From contig NZ_JACHNF010000001.1 of assembly GCF_014205295.1 (NCBI RefSeq), positions 3,410,001 to 3,474,000 of the forward strand: a DNA stretch of 64,000 nt. The letters are read 5' to 3'. The notes below the pieces were generated by a model. The model searched no databases. It was given only the letters and a program-made list of their open reading frames with translations, and had not been told where the DNA came from. This document shows positions 44,974-53,027 of the stretch, one piece after another; the first letter of the stretch is position 1, and every line of letters starts with the position of its first letter. The position numbers and the translations under genes were made by a program. This DNA comes from Kribbella solani (GTDB taxonomy: Bacteria; Actinomycetota; Actinomycetes; Propionibacteriales; Kribbellaceae).

Positions 44974-45157
44974 GGTTGGGCATCGCGGTCTGGCATCCGG
45001 CGTCGGTTACCCACATGATCGGGCTCCCGACTCTGGCTGGGCACCGCCGTCTGACATCCGGCTCCGGTTACCCACATGATCGACTGCGGTTGGGCATCGC
45101 GGTCTGGCATCCGGCGTCGGTTACCGACGTGATCGGGCTCCCGACTCTGGCTGGGGC
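44974..45157. repeat. Three degenerate direct repeats
   Basis: Three copies of a 50-64 bp unit sharing GGTTGGGCATCGCGGTCTGG- and CGGTTACCCACATGATCG-like parts, starting near 44974, 45036 and 45089. They lie between tRNA-His and the exported hydrolase stop. No gene is seen in 44836-45165. Confidence 0.75.
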
Positions 45158-45165
45158 GCCGCGGG

Positions 45166-46470
45166 TCAGGAGTAGAACTTCACTTCGGGATACCGCGTCG
45201 AGGCGCCGTCGAAGAGCTGTGTCGGACGGCGGTGCAGCCACAGGTCGAAGAACGCGCGGATGTAGGTGCGGATGGCAGTGACCGCGTGGTCGGGGTCAAG
45301 TCCTACGCCGACCTGCGGTGCCTCGGGGATGACTCTGCCCCTCACGAGGCCGGTCAGCAGCGGCAGTAGATCGGTGTACGTGTAGTGGGTGGAGCCGGTG
45401 ATCGACAGAAACCGGTGCCACCCGCGCAGGTTGTGCCAGACGACGCTTGTCAGGTCTCCGAAGTAGTCGGGGCCGAATCCGCCCGAGGCCATGATCATGA
45501 AGGGACGGGCGCCGATGCGGTCCGCGAGCCGGACGAGCTCCTGGCGCGTCCGGTCGGGTCCGGCGTCCGGGCCCGAGTCGGTGAAAAAGCTGCCGTCGAG
45601 GTTGATCCCAGCACCGATGCGTGCGTCGTTCGCCATCGCCTGTGCCGTGGTGGCTCCACCGAGCGAGTGTCCGAACATGCCGACCCGGCGCAGATCCAGA
45701 CTGCCTCGAAGGCCGGCCGGCACGCGGGTATCACGCGGCGACAAGCCGTGACCCGCGTTGAATCGGGTGAGCTGATCGAGGACGAACCGGGTGTCGTCCC
45801 GGCGGATCTGCATCGCGCGGTTCGGCTCGCGATCCAGATCGTGCCTGCCGATCTCGACCCGCCCGCCGGGGAATTCCACTTCCGCGGCGTCGTACGTGTG
45901 GCTGATCGTCACCACGACGTACCCGTGGCTGGCGAGGTCCTCCGCCACGAAGGTTCCGTGCTCGCGACCGAAGGCGAATCCGGGCGAGAACAAGATGACG
46001 GGACGCGGGCGCAAGGATGGTGCGACGGGCCCACCGCTCCGTGCATGCGTAGCAGGAAAGTCGACGGTGTCCAACGAGACCGGCTGGGTTGCGGCGGCCT
46101 TGGGGCCTGCCCCGGTGTCCGGGCCGGTCGGCTGGTTGAGAAAGGTCGTCAGTTCCGGTCGGTACCGCGCGAGCGCGGCCGCCGTCATCCACGGCGCGGT
46201 TCGGCCGCGTCCGATGCTCGGGTACCACAGACTGACCATCAGCTCCCGTGGACGTGCAACGGTGAGCCAGGGATCCTGACGTGTCTTGTCGACGAGGTGC
46301 AAGGCAGCCGTGCCGACGGCGTACGGCCCGGTGGGCGCGGGCAGCGCGAGACGGACCCGGTCGCTTCCTCGGCCGGCCGCGCCGGCGCTTCCAGGCACGG
46401 TCTGAAGTGTGAACCCGGCCGCGAGGGAAAGTGCGCCGCCGAGCACCCGGCGCCGTGTGATGTCGTTCAT
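45166..46470 (-). CDS. Exported alpha/beta-hydrolase (PAF-acetylhydrolase/lipase-like)
   Basis: A 434-residue secreted hydrolase. The N-terminus MNDITRRRVLGGALSLAAG is a Tat signal with twin arginines. The catalytic nucleophile is Ser269 in GHSLGG; Asp292 in NLDGSFF and the His in ITGSTHYTYTD complete a likely triad. ILFSPGFAFGREHGTF forms the oxyanion region. This layout matches platelet-activating-factor acetylhydrolase-like and polyester-active esterases. Start chosen at 46470 for AGGA upstream and the clean signal. Substrate unknown. Confidence 0.85.
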   Translation of the reverse strand: MNDITRRRVLGGALSLAAGFTLQTVPGSAGAAGRGSDRVRLALPAPTGPYAVGTAALHLVDKTRQDPWLTVARPRELMVSLWYPSIGRGRTAPWMTAAALARYRPELTTFLNQPTGPDTGAGPKAAATQPVSLDTVDFPATHARSGGPVAPSLRPRPVILFSPGFAFGREHGTFVAEDLASHGYVVVTISHTYDAAEVEFPGGRVEIGRHDLDREPNRAMQIRRDDTRFVLDQLTRFNAGHGLSPRDTRVPAGLRGSLDLRRVGMFGHSLGGATTAQAMANDARIGAGINLDGSFFTDSGPDAGPDRTRQELVRLADRIGARPFMIMASGGFGPDYFGDLTSVVWHNLRGWHRFLSITGSTHYTYTDLLPLLTGLVRGRVIPEAPQVGVGLDPDHAVTAIRTYIRAFFDLWLHRRPTQLFDGASTRYPEVKFYS

Positions 46471-46587
46471 CGGATGTCCTGTCTTCGAGATCATGGCGAG
46501 GGCACTCGCATGTACTCACTGTGGCGATGCCCGCGTCACTTCGGCGTCAACACCTTCGGCGACGCCGAGAGGAGACGACAGGTGCAG

Positions 46588-47127
46588 TTATGGGCTAGAG
46601 CCGTTGGGTTTGGGGTGTGTGGTCTTGGGCGGCGTGGGTTGGTAGGACTGGATTCGGACTGGGCCGGGGCCCTGGTCTTTCAGGGTGTCGTCGGGGTTCA
46701 GGAGGAGGCATGCCTTCATGGACAGGCAGCCGCAGCCGATGCAGCTGGTCAGTTGGCGTTCTAGGGCTTCCAGTTGCCGGGAGCGTTCTTCCAGTTGCTG
46801 TTTCCAGACACGGGAGACGTGGTGCCAGTCGTGCTGGGTGGGGGCGCGATCGGTGGGCAGGTCGGCGAACACCCGGGCGACGTCGGCCAGCGGTATCCCT
46901 AGTCGTTTCGCGACCAGGATGAGCGAGATGCGGCGGAGCATGTGCCGGGCGTACAGACGCTGGTTCGCGGACGTTCGCTCGCTGACGATGAGGCCTCGGC
47001 GTTCGTAGAAGTGCAGCGCCGAGGCAGACACTCCCGTACGCCGCATCACCTCCCCGATGGTCAGCGGCTCCGCCGGATCGATGTGGCCGGCCGACGTGGC
47101 GCCGTCAGGTTTCGCGGGCATCGCCAC
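46588..47127 (-). CDS. soxR: Redox-sensitive transcriptional activator SoxR
   Basis: A 179-residue MerR-family SoxR: HTH LTIGEVMRRTGVSASALHFYERRGL and the [2Fe-2S] ligands Cys129, Cys132, Cys134 and Cys140 in CIGCGC...C, exactly the SoxR spacing. In actinobacteria SoxR senses redox-active metabolites and activates detoxifying pumps and oxygenases. Its 5' end overlaps the MFS transporter 3' end by 23 bp on the same strand, so soxR is cotranscribed from the SoxR-box promoter at 48666. Confidence 0.94.
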   Translation of the reverse strand: MAMPAKPDGATSAGHIDPAEPLTIGEVMRRTGVSASALHFYERRGLIVSERTSANQRLYARHMLRRISLILVAKRLGIPLADVARVFADLPTDRAPTQHDWHHVSRVWKQQLEERSRQLEALERQLTSCIGCGCLSMKACLLLNPDDTLKDQGPGPVRIQSYQPTPPKTTHPKPNGSSP

Positions 47128-48610
47128 GTCCCCCCGGGCTGGTGAAGTGGAGGGCGGCGACGGCTGCGGTCAGCAGCAGGCACAAGGCGCCGACGCCGAG
47201 CTGAGTGAAGTGCCAGGAAGTGGTGAATGCACCGATCTCGAACGCGCGGACTGGGTCGCTTGGGGTCAGGTGGCCAGCGGCGACATCGGCCGCGTGCCCT
47301 CGGTCGTCGAGCTTGCTGGTGAGGAAACCGAGCAGGGACGCACTGAACCCGGCGATGACGAGGGCTTCGGCCGCACCTCGCAGGGTGTTGAGGAACCCGG
47401 CGGCCGTACCCAAGAGCCGCGCCGGAACCAGCGCCATGGCTTGCCCATCGGTGATCCCGAACGAGGTTCCCATCCCGATCCCGATCAGCAGCAGCGGGAC
47501 AGCGACGCGTACGGCCGTGTGGTCCGGGCGAAGGATCAGCAACGCCACGTTGCCGACGACAACCAGTACGAGAGCGGTCATGATCAGGACCCGGGCCGAG
47601 ACGCCGCGGTTGACCGCGGTCGCGGCGAGGACCGGTGCGACCAGTACGGGCGTGGTCAGCAGCAACATGACGAGTCCGGCGGCGACCGGGGTGTGGCCGG
47701 AGACGGCTTGCAGGTACGTCGGCAAGAACACCAGCACGCCGAGGAACCCGATCGACGTCGTCAGCGTGGCCAGGCACCAGCCCATGAACCCGCGGTTGGC
47801 GACGAGCTCGGGCGCGAGCATCGGCGCGGCGCCGCGCCGCTGGGCGACGACGAACACGATCAGGCCGACCGCGCCAACACCGAAGCCCGCGATGACGACC
47901 GGATGGATCCACCCGAAACTCGGGCCTTCGAGCAGCGCGAACATGACCGCGGTGAGCGCGATCACGAACAGGCCGCTGCCGATCCAGTCGGTTCGTGCGT
48001 GCTCGTCCCGTGATTCGGCGAGCCGCGTCGCACCGGCGGCGATCAGCGCGGCCAGGGCGGCGAACACGCCGAAACTGCCGCGCCATCCGGTCAGGCTGAT
48101 CAGTCCGCCGACGAGCGTCGGGCCGACCGCGATCCCGACTCCGGCCATGGTGCCCATGAACGCGAACGCCCGATTGCGCGCCGCGCCGTCGTACCCGGAT
48201 GCCAGCAGCGCGCCGCCGGCGGCCATGACTCCGGCGGCCCCGATGCCGGAGACGATGCGGGCCGCGTCCAGGACCTGGATCGTGGGTGCGGACGCCGTGA
48301 CCAGGAACCCGGCCGCGAACAGCACGGCCGCGACGACGAAGATGCGGCGACGCCCCGCCCGGTCGGCCGCCGCGCCGGCGACCAGGGTCATCGCCGCAAA
48401 GGCGAGGTTGTACCCGGCGACCGCCCAGTTCAGCGCCGAGCCGGCCGTACCGAGGTCGGTTCCGATGCTCGGCAAGGCGATCGCCGTGCCGGAGATCGAC
48501 ATCGCCGCCAGCGCGACCCCCGTCAGGACGACCGGCAAGGTCAACCGGGAGGGTACCCGCGGTGTCACGGGCGCGCCTGGTTCAGTCGGTGAGGTGGTGG
48601 GCGACGTCAT
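47105..48610 (-). CDS. MFS drug-efflux transporter (DHA2-like)
   Basis: A 501-residue MFS exporter with about 14 membrane segments. Motif A is GAAADRAGRRRIFVV and motif C-like GIGAAGVMAAGGALL follows; VGPTLVGGLISLTGWRGSF is the typical drug/H+ antiporter block. It is the first gene of the operon with soxR, behind a clear SoxR box, so it probably exports a redox-cycling compound such as a pigment or quinone antibiotic. Confidence 0.9.
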   Translation of the reverse strand: MTSPTTSPTEPGAPVTPRVPSRLTLPVVLTGVALAAMSISGTAIALPSIGTDLGTAGSALNWAVAGYNLAFAAMTLVAGAAADRAGRRRIFVVAAVLFAAGFLVTASAPTIQVLDAARIVSGIGAAGVMAAGGALLASGYDGAARNRAFAFMGTMAGVGIAVGPTLVGGLISLTGWRGSFGVFAALAALIAAGATRLAESRDEHARTDWIGSGLFVIALTAVMFALLEGPSFGWIHPVVIAGFGVGAVGLIVFVVAQRRGAAPMLAPELVANRGFMGWCLATLTTSIGFLGVLVFLPTYLQAVSGHTPVAAGLVMLLLTTPVLVAPVLAATAVNRGVSARVLIMTALVLVVVGNVALLILRPDHTAVRVAVPLLLIGIGMGTSFGITDGQAMALVPARLLGTAAGFLNTLRGAAEALVIAGFSASLLGFLTSKLDDRGHAADVAAGHLTPSDPVRAFEIGAFTTSWHFTQLGVGALCLLLTAAVAALHFTSPGGRGDARET

Positions 48611-48665
48611 CGGCGGAGGTCCTCTCGATCGCGGTCCGAGCTTGCGGGTTGCGATCACTCCACTG

Positions 48666-48683
48666 CCTCAACTTAGGTTGAGG
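48666..48683 (-). promoter_or_regulatory. SoxR box
   Basis: CCTCAACTTAGGTTGAGG, with 7-bp arms CCTCAAC and GTTGAGG, differs little from the E. coli soxS site CCTCAAGTTAACTTGAGG. TTGACC on the minus strand at its edge is the -35 element; the box fills the long spacer, as SoxR requires. Confidence 0.88.
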
Positions 48684-48779
48684 TCAACTCAGCGCTCGAG
48701 CCGAACCTGACGCGAGCACGCCGCTCCTGGCGATCAGGCTCCGGCCTGGCCGCGGGCGGCCGCGTGGGAGGATGCTCGG

Positions 48780-48875
48780 GTGAAATCCTGGTTCGGGTAC
48801 GCGGTTGTGGTGGGGGTCACCCTGGTGGTGGGGTTCTTGGCGTTCGCGGTCTGGGTCCTGTCGCTGGTGTTCTGA
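48780..48875 (+). CDS. Small single-pass membrane protein (31 aa)
   Basis: GTG at 48780 opens 31 codons: MKSWFGYAVVVGVTLVVGF followed by LAFAVWVLSLVF, one hydrophobic helix with a short basic N-terminus. GGAGG lies seven bases upstream. Such tiny membrane proteins are common before sigma-factor genes but unnamed. Function unknown. Confidence 0.5.
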   Translation: MKSWFGYAVVVGVTLVVGFLAFAVWVLSLVF

Positions 48876-48939
48876 GGTGTGACCTGGGTGGGGCGTGGGT
48901 GCGTCTTGGGAGGTAGAGGCGCCTACGAGAGGGGTGTGG

Positions 48940-49425
48940 ATGAGTGGGACCGCGGAGTTCGAGGAGTTCGCTCGGGCTCGGATACCGCAGTTGTACCGGA
49001 CCGCCTGGTTGCTGGCGGGTGATCGGCATCATGCGGAGGACCTCGTACAGGAGACGCTGGCGAAGCTGCTGACCGTCTGGTCGCGGATCGAGAACCCGGG
49101 GGCGTACGCGCGAACCGCCTTGGTGCGGACGTACATCTCGCAGCGGCGGCGCAAGAGCTGGGGTGAGCGGCCGACCGGCGAAGTGCCCGAAGTGGTGGAG
49201 CGGCCCGGGGATCCGGAGCTGCGGATGGCCTTGCAGGGGGCGCTGGCGGAGCTGGCGCCGCTGGATCGCGCCGTGCTGGTGCTGCGGTTCTTCGAAGATC
49301 GCAGCGTCGAGCAAGTGGCGCTGGATCTCGGCAAGACCACCAGTGCGATCACCACTCGCACCGCCCGCGCCCTGAACCGCCTGCGGGCGGTACTCGGCGA
49401 CGACGCCCAGCTGATCGCGCTCTGA
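48940..49425 (+). CDS. SigE-family ECF sigma factor
   Basis: A 161-residue ECF sigma factor: region 2 LYRTAWLLAGDRHHAEDLVQETLAKLLTVWSRI and region 4 LAPLDRAVLVLRFFEDRSVEQVALDLG with TTSAITTRTARALNRLR. Length and sequence fit the actinobacterial SigE (ECF41/56-unlike, short) family. GAGAGGGG precedes the ATG. The next gene, a membrane protein, is 14 bp downstream and probably its partner. Confidence 0.9.
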   Translation: MSGTAEFEEFARARIPQLYRTAWLLAGDRHHAEDLVQETLAKLLTVWSRIENPGAYARTALVRTYISQRRRKSWGERPTGEVPEVVERPGDPELRMALQGALAELAPLDRAVLVLRFFEDRSVEQVALDLGKTTSAITTRTARALNRLRAVLGDDAQLIAL

Positions 49426-49439
49426 ACCAGAGGAGAACC

Positions 49440-50231
49440 ATGAACACGCAACTCACCGACCTGATGCAGCGGGCCACCGAGAACCTCGAACCGGTCACCC
49501 CGGACCTGCTGGAGCGCAGCGTCACCCACGGCCTCCGGCTGCGTCGCCGGCGTACGGTCATCCGTACGGCCAGCGGCGCTGGAGCTGTCCTCGCCACGGT
49601 CGGCCTGATCGCCGGCGGGGTCCAGCTGCTCAGCTCCCCCGCCGACACCGCGACCGCGGGCACTCCCGCCCCGCTCCCAGTCACCAAACCGTCGGCCAAG
49701 CCGTCCCCAGCGACCAACAGCGCCCCGACGTACAAGCCGGGTCCCACCGCAACGAAGGCGCTGGCCACCCTGCAGAGCCTGGTCGCTGCTCCCGGGCGCA
49801 CGTTCGCGGAGCCCGAGACCTGGGGTGAGCGAGACTTCGCCGGGGCGGCGTACGTCGTCAACGACGGCAAGGGCGCCACGCGGGTCGACGTCATGCTGTC
49901 CGGCGGCGGCGAAGCCAACCCCTGCGTACCGCACCGCGCCGGCTGCACCTCCCTGCCCGACGGCTCCTTCCTGTACACGTCCAAAGAGGAGCCGACGTAC
50001 AACGACGGCCGCCAGGCCGAGTTCAGTGTCGTCGCCAACCGCGTCATGCTGTACCGACCGGACGGTCGCAACATCAACCTGACGAGCTACAACGGCCCAG
50101 CCGAGAAGGGCCGGCAGCACACCCGTACGCACCCCATGCTGTCCGTCCAGGACCTCACCACGCTGGCGAAGAGCAAGGCCTGGAAGCTGCCCCCGGTCCG
50201 CTCCAGCTCGTTCGGCAAGCCGACCAAATAG
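49440..50231 (+). CDS. Membrane-anchored partner of the sigma factor
   Basis: A 263-residue protein with a cytoplasmic N-terminus (MNTQLTDLMQRATENLEPVTPDLLERS), one membrane segment (ASGAGAVLATVGLIAGGVQLL), a Pro/Ala/Thr/Lys linker and an exported C-terminal domain without recognised family. The N-terminal pattern is seen in many genes following SigE-family factors. It may be an anti-sigma factor or a sensor; a zinc-binding HxxxCxxC motif is absent. Confidence 0.75.
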   Translation: MNTQLTDLMQRATENLEPVTPDLLERSVTHGLRLRRRRTVIRTASGAGAVLATVGLIAGGVQLLSSPADTATAGTPAPLPVTKPSAKPSPATNSAPTYKPGPTATKALATLQSLVAAPGRTFAEPETWGERDFAGAAYVVNDGKGATRVDVMLSGGGEANPCVPHRAGCTSLPDGSFLYTSKEEPTYNDGRQAEFSVVANRVMLYRPDGRNINLTSYNGPAEKGRQHTRTHPMLSVQDLTTLAKSKAWKLPPVRSSSFGKPTK

Positions 50232-50232
50232 C

Positions 50233-52161
50233 TCAACGACGGAGGAAGCGGACCGCGTCGGCGACGACGTACCCGCTGGGGGCGTCGGTGAGGGACACCG
50301 AGGCGGCGAGACCGGCAGCGAAGGTGTACGTACCCAAGCTGACCCACTCGCCGCCTCGCGAGTCCGGCGCCCCACGAACTGTCTGATCAACCAACACCGT
50401 GCTGGACCCACCTGCGTACGCGACGGTGTACGGCGCGGCAGTCGACCTGTTCGAAGCAGCCGTGTACGACACCTGCACCTCGTACCGCCCGTCACCAGGA
50501 AGACAGGGCTGCCAGCGCACCTGTGCAGTACCAGCGCCCGGAGCATGCGATGCGTAGTTCCCGCTGTAGTAGCCGGGCACTCCGGTACCACTGGGCCAAC
50601 TGCCCGCGACAACTGAGTAGCCAAGCGCACCGTTGTCCACAGTGATCTCCTCGGACACGTCTGGTGCAGCAGGTCCCTGGGTAAGTGTCAGCTTGTCCAG
50701 GGCAACAGCCTGACCACCACCTCGGCCCGTACCAGCCGCAGCGAACCGGACGCCATGCGGTCCGCCACTGAGCTGCATGGTTCCCAGCAAGAGGACGTCG
50801 TACCCGGCTGCGGTCTCAGAGGTCGTGTCGATCAGGTAGTTGCGTGGCTTCTGCCCGTCTACCGTCACCGACACCAGTCCGCCGTCCGGCGACCGGTGGT
50901 AGCGCAGCCAGAGCTCGTACTCCCCCGGGCCGGGCGCTACTACTCGGCAGGTGAGCTGCTCCACCGGATAGGACCTGGACCTCAGCCGCGGACCACTCGC
51001 CAGACTGTCCCGTCCTTGCGTCAGCCATTCCAGGTTGAATCGACACACGTTCACTCGCAGCGGGAAGCTCGGGATGTCACCGTCGCACCCGTAGATCAGC
51101 ACGATCGTCCCGTCGGACAGCCGGGCCAGGTCCGAGTAGTACGAACGCCCAGGGTTGATCACCCGGCTGTAGCGCAGGCTCTCCGTACCGTCGTAGCTGA
51201 CCGAGACCGTCATGTTGTAGCGCATCGGCGAGTCCGGCCGGCTGAACAGGACACGTCCACGCGTGTACCCCAGCATGCCCGCGTCAACCGCGTTGAACGT
51301 CCCCGTGCCGCCGTCCATCACCGGTGCCGACCAGGTCAGTCCACGGTCCTTGCTGACCGACACGATGCGCTGCCGGTTCCCGCCTGCGGCGTAGCGTCCG
51401 TTGATCAGTACCGATCCGTCGTCCAACTGCACCAAGCGGGCCTCGTTGATCGGGTAGTCCGCCGACACCGGCACCGCACCGGTCGTCTGCCACGTACGCC
51501 CGTGGTCGTCGCTGTAGACGGACGCGACACCGTACATCCGCTCGACGACGGTGTTCCCGACGATCACCCGCCGGTGCGCCACGTTCATCAGCAGTCGCCC
51601 GTTGTCCAGCTGGATGCCATGACCCGGTCCGGGCGAGTGCAGCGCCCAGTCGTACCCGAAGTGATCGAACAGATCGAGTACGCGCGGCTCACCCCAGGTG
51701 ACGCCCTTGTCCTTGCTGGAGATCACGTGCAGTACGCCGGTGTCACCAGAGCAGCTGGTGTTTTCGGGTAACCGGTCGGACAAGGCGTAGAACAGGAACA
51801 CCTCGTGCGTTTGCCGGTCGTACACGGCTGCCGGGTTACCCCAGGACTGCCCGTCCACGGACGGTACGACGACCTGTGACTCGCTCCAGGTGTCGCCCTT
51901 GTCCGTACTACGTCGCATCAGCAGGTCACGCGGCCCCGCATCGCACACCTCGTGCCGCCCCTCGCAGAACGCGAGGATCGTGTCATCGGGCAGCACGGTC
52001 AGTCCGTGCACGTGGTAGTTCGCCAACGGCCCCGATGACGCATCCCACAGCGTCTGCTCGTCGTACGCCGGCTGCCCTGGCGTACGGCCTGCGAACGCCG
52101 GCGTCACCCCAGTCATCGCAACACCTAGTCCTACTGTGAAAGCCCGCCGACTGATCATCAC
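50233..52161 (-). CDS. Exported sialidase-like (BNR/Asp-box) glycosidase
   Basis: A 642-residue secreted protein. The N-terminus MISRRAFTVGLGVAMTGVTPAFA is a Tat-type signal cleaved near residue 24. A six-bladed propeller follows with four Asp boxes: STDKGDTW (85-92), SSKDKGVTW, YSDDHGRTW and SVSKDRGLTW. CEGRHEVCD supplies a possible triad Arg. Two C-terminal carbohydrate-binding-like modules follow, the last ending in a golvesin-type domain (YVVADAVRFLR). Family GH33 is likely but the exact sugar is not certain. Coupled by four bases to the aldolase upstream. Confidence 0.85.
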   Translation of the reverse strand: MMISRRAFTVGLGVAMTGVTPAFAGRTPGQPAYDEQTLWDASSGPLANYHVHGLTVLPDDTILAFCEGRHEVCDAGPRDLLMRRSTDKGDTWSESQVVVPSVDGQSWGNPAAVYDRQTHEVFLFYALSDRLPENTSCSGDTGVLHVISSKDKGVTWGEPRVLDLFDHFGYDWALHSPGPGHGIQLDNGRLLMNVAHRRVIVGNTVVERMYGVASVYSDDHGRTWQTTGAVPVSADYPINEARLVQLDDGSVLINGRYAAGGNRQRIVSVSKDRGLTWSAPVMDGGTGTFNAVDAGMLGYTRGRVLFSRPDSPMRYNMTVSVSYDGTESLRYSRVINPGRSYYSDLARLSDGTIVLIYGCDGDIPSFPLRVNVCRFNLEWLTQGRDSLASGPRLRSRSYPVEQLTCRVVAPGPGEYELWLRYHRSPDGGLVSVTVDGQKPRNYLIDTTSETAAGYDVLLLGTMQLSGGPHGVRFAAAGTGRGGGQAVALDKLTLTQGPAAPDVSEEITVDNGALGYSVVAGSWPSGTGVPGYYSGNYASHAPGAGTAQVRWQPCLPGDGRYEVQVSYTAASNRSTAAPYTVAYAGGSSTVLVDQTVRGAPDSRGGEWVSLGTYTFAAGLAASVSLTDAPSGYVVADAVRFLRR

Positions 52162-53027
52162 GCACTCCTGGGGATGAGGTGTTCTTCCATCGGTTCTACG
52201 AGCTCGGTCATCCGGTCCAGCTCATCCGGGGTCACCGGTGCGAGCGGAGGCGCGCAGTGCGGCGGGCACAGACCACGTGCGTTCAGCAATGCCTTGACCG
52301 TCGGTACGCCTGGACGCACCGTGTGGATCTTGGTCAGCGCAGTGGCCAGCTCCTGCAGCCGGTCCAGCTCAGCGCCGGGTGTAACCAGCTGCAGTGCCAG
52401 CCCTGGAGCCAAGTTCGCAATACCAGGTGTGATGCCGTGTACGCCGGTGCGGATCGCGTCAGCCAGCCCCTGCTCATCTCCTTGACTGACCTCGATGCCA
52501 AGCGACATGAGGTAGCGCAGCATCTCGGTGTCACCCGATGAGTCCTTAACACCGACTAGGTACGGCCTGGACGCCGCTGCGCTCTCCTGCGTGAACAGAG
52601 TCGAGCGGGGCGAGTTGTACGCGACCACAGGTAGCCCATGGCGGCTGAGCGCCTCGTAGTGCGCTGCTACCTCGTCATCGCGGTGTTTGAAGAACGTGGG
52701 TGGACTGGACACGATCCCGTCCGCACCGGCTGCGGCTGCGTCGTCGGCTCGCCGCTCCGCTTCCGCGGTACCAGGTGCAGTCACGTTGACCAGGACTGTC
52801 CCGCCCGTGACCAGGTCCCGCCAGCGCTTCACCACACCGGCTGCGAACTCACCTGACAGCTCCACTGGGATCAGCGGTCCTTCACCATTGCTGCCAAGCA
52901 GCATCAGCCGTCGTACGCCGACCGATGCCATCGCCACCAGCAAGCTCTCCGCTGCCTCCGCCGACGGCACTCCAGGCGACGACATCGGCGTCACCAACGG
53001 AACGACCACACCACTCAGCAGACTCAT
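52158..53027 (-). CDS. Dihydrodipicolinate synthase / N-acetylneuraminate lyase family aldolase
   Basis: A 289-residue class I aldolase: Schiff-base Lys161 in VGVKDSSGD, Tyr137 in VVAYNSP, and the substrate loop GSNGEG at 45-50. DapA has GTTGE and NanA GSTGE at this loop; GSNGE fits neither exactly. In an operon between a glycoside hydrolase and a sialidase-like protein, cleavage of a released sugar acid to pyruvate is plausible. Four-base overlaps on both sides show coupling. RBS GAGGTGG. Confidence 0.85.
   Translation of the reverse strand: MSLLSGVVVPLVTPMSSPGVPSAEAAESLLVAMASVGVRRLMLLGSNGEGPLIPVELSGEFAAGVVKRWRDLVTGGTVLVNVTAPGTAEAERRADDAAAAGADGIVSSPPTFFKHRDDEVAAHYEALSRHGLPVVAYNSPRSTLFTQESAAASRPYLVGVKDSSGDTEMLRYLMSLGIEVSQGDEQGLADAIRTGVHGITPGIANLAPGLALQLVTPGAELDRLQELATALTKIHTVRPGVPTVKALLNARGLCPPHCAPPLAPVTPDELDRMTELVEPMEEHLIPRSA

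Noticed and set aside
44763..45157. Integrated element at tRNA-His
   Set aside because: No duplicated tRNA 3' end, integrase or foreign genes follow.
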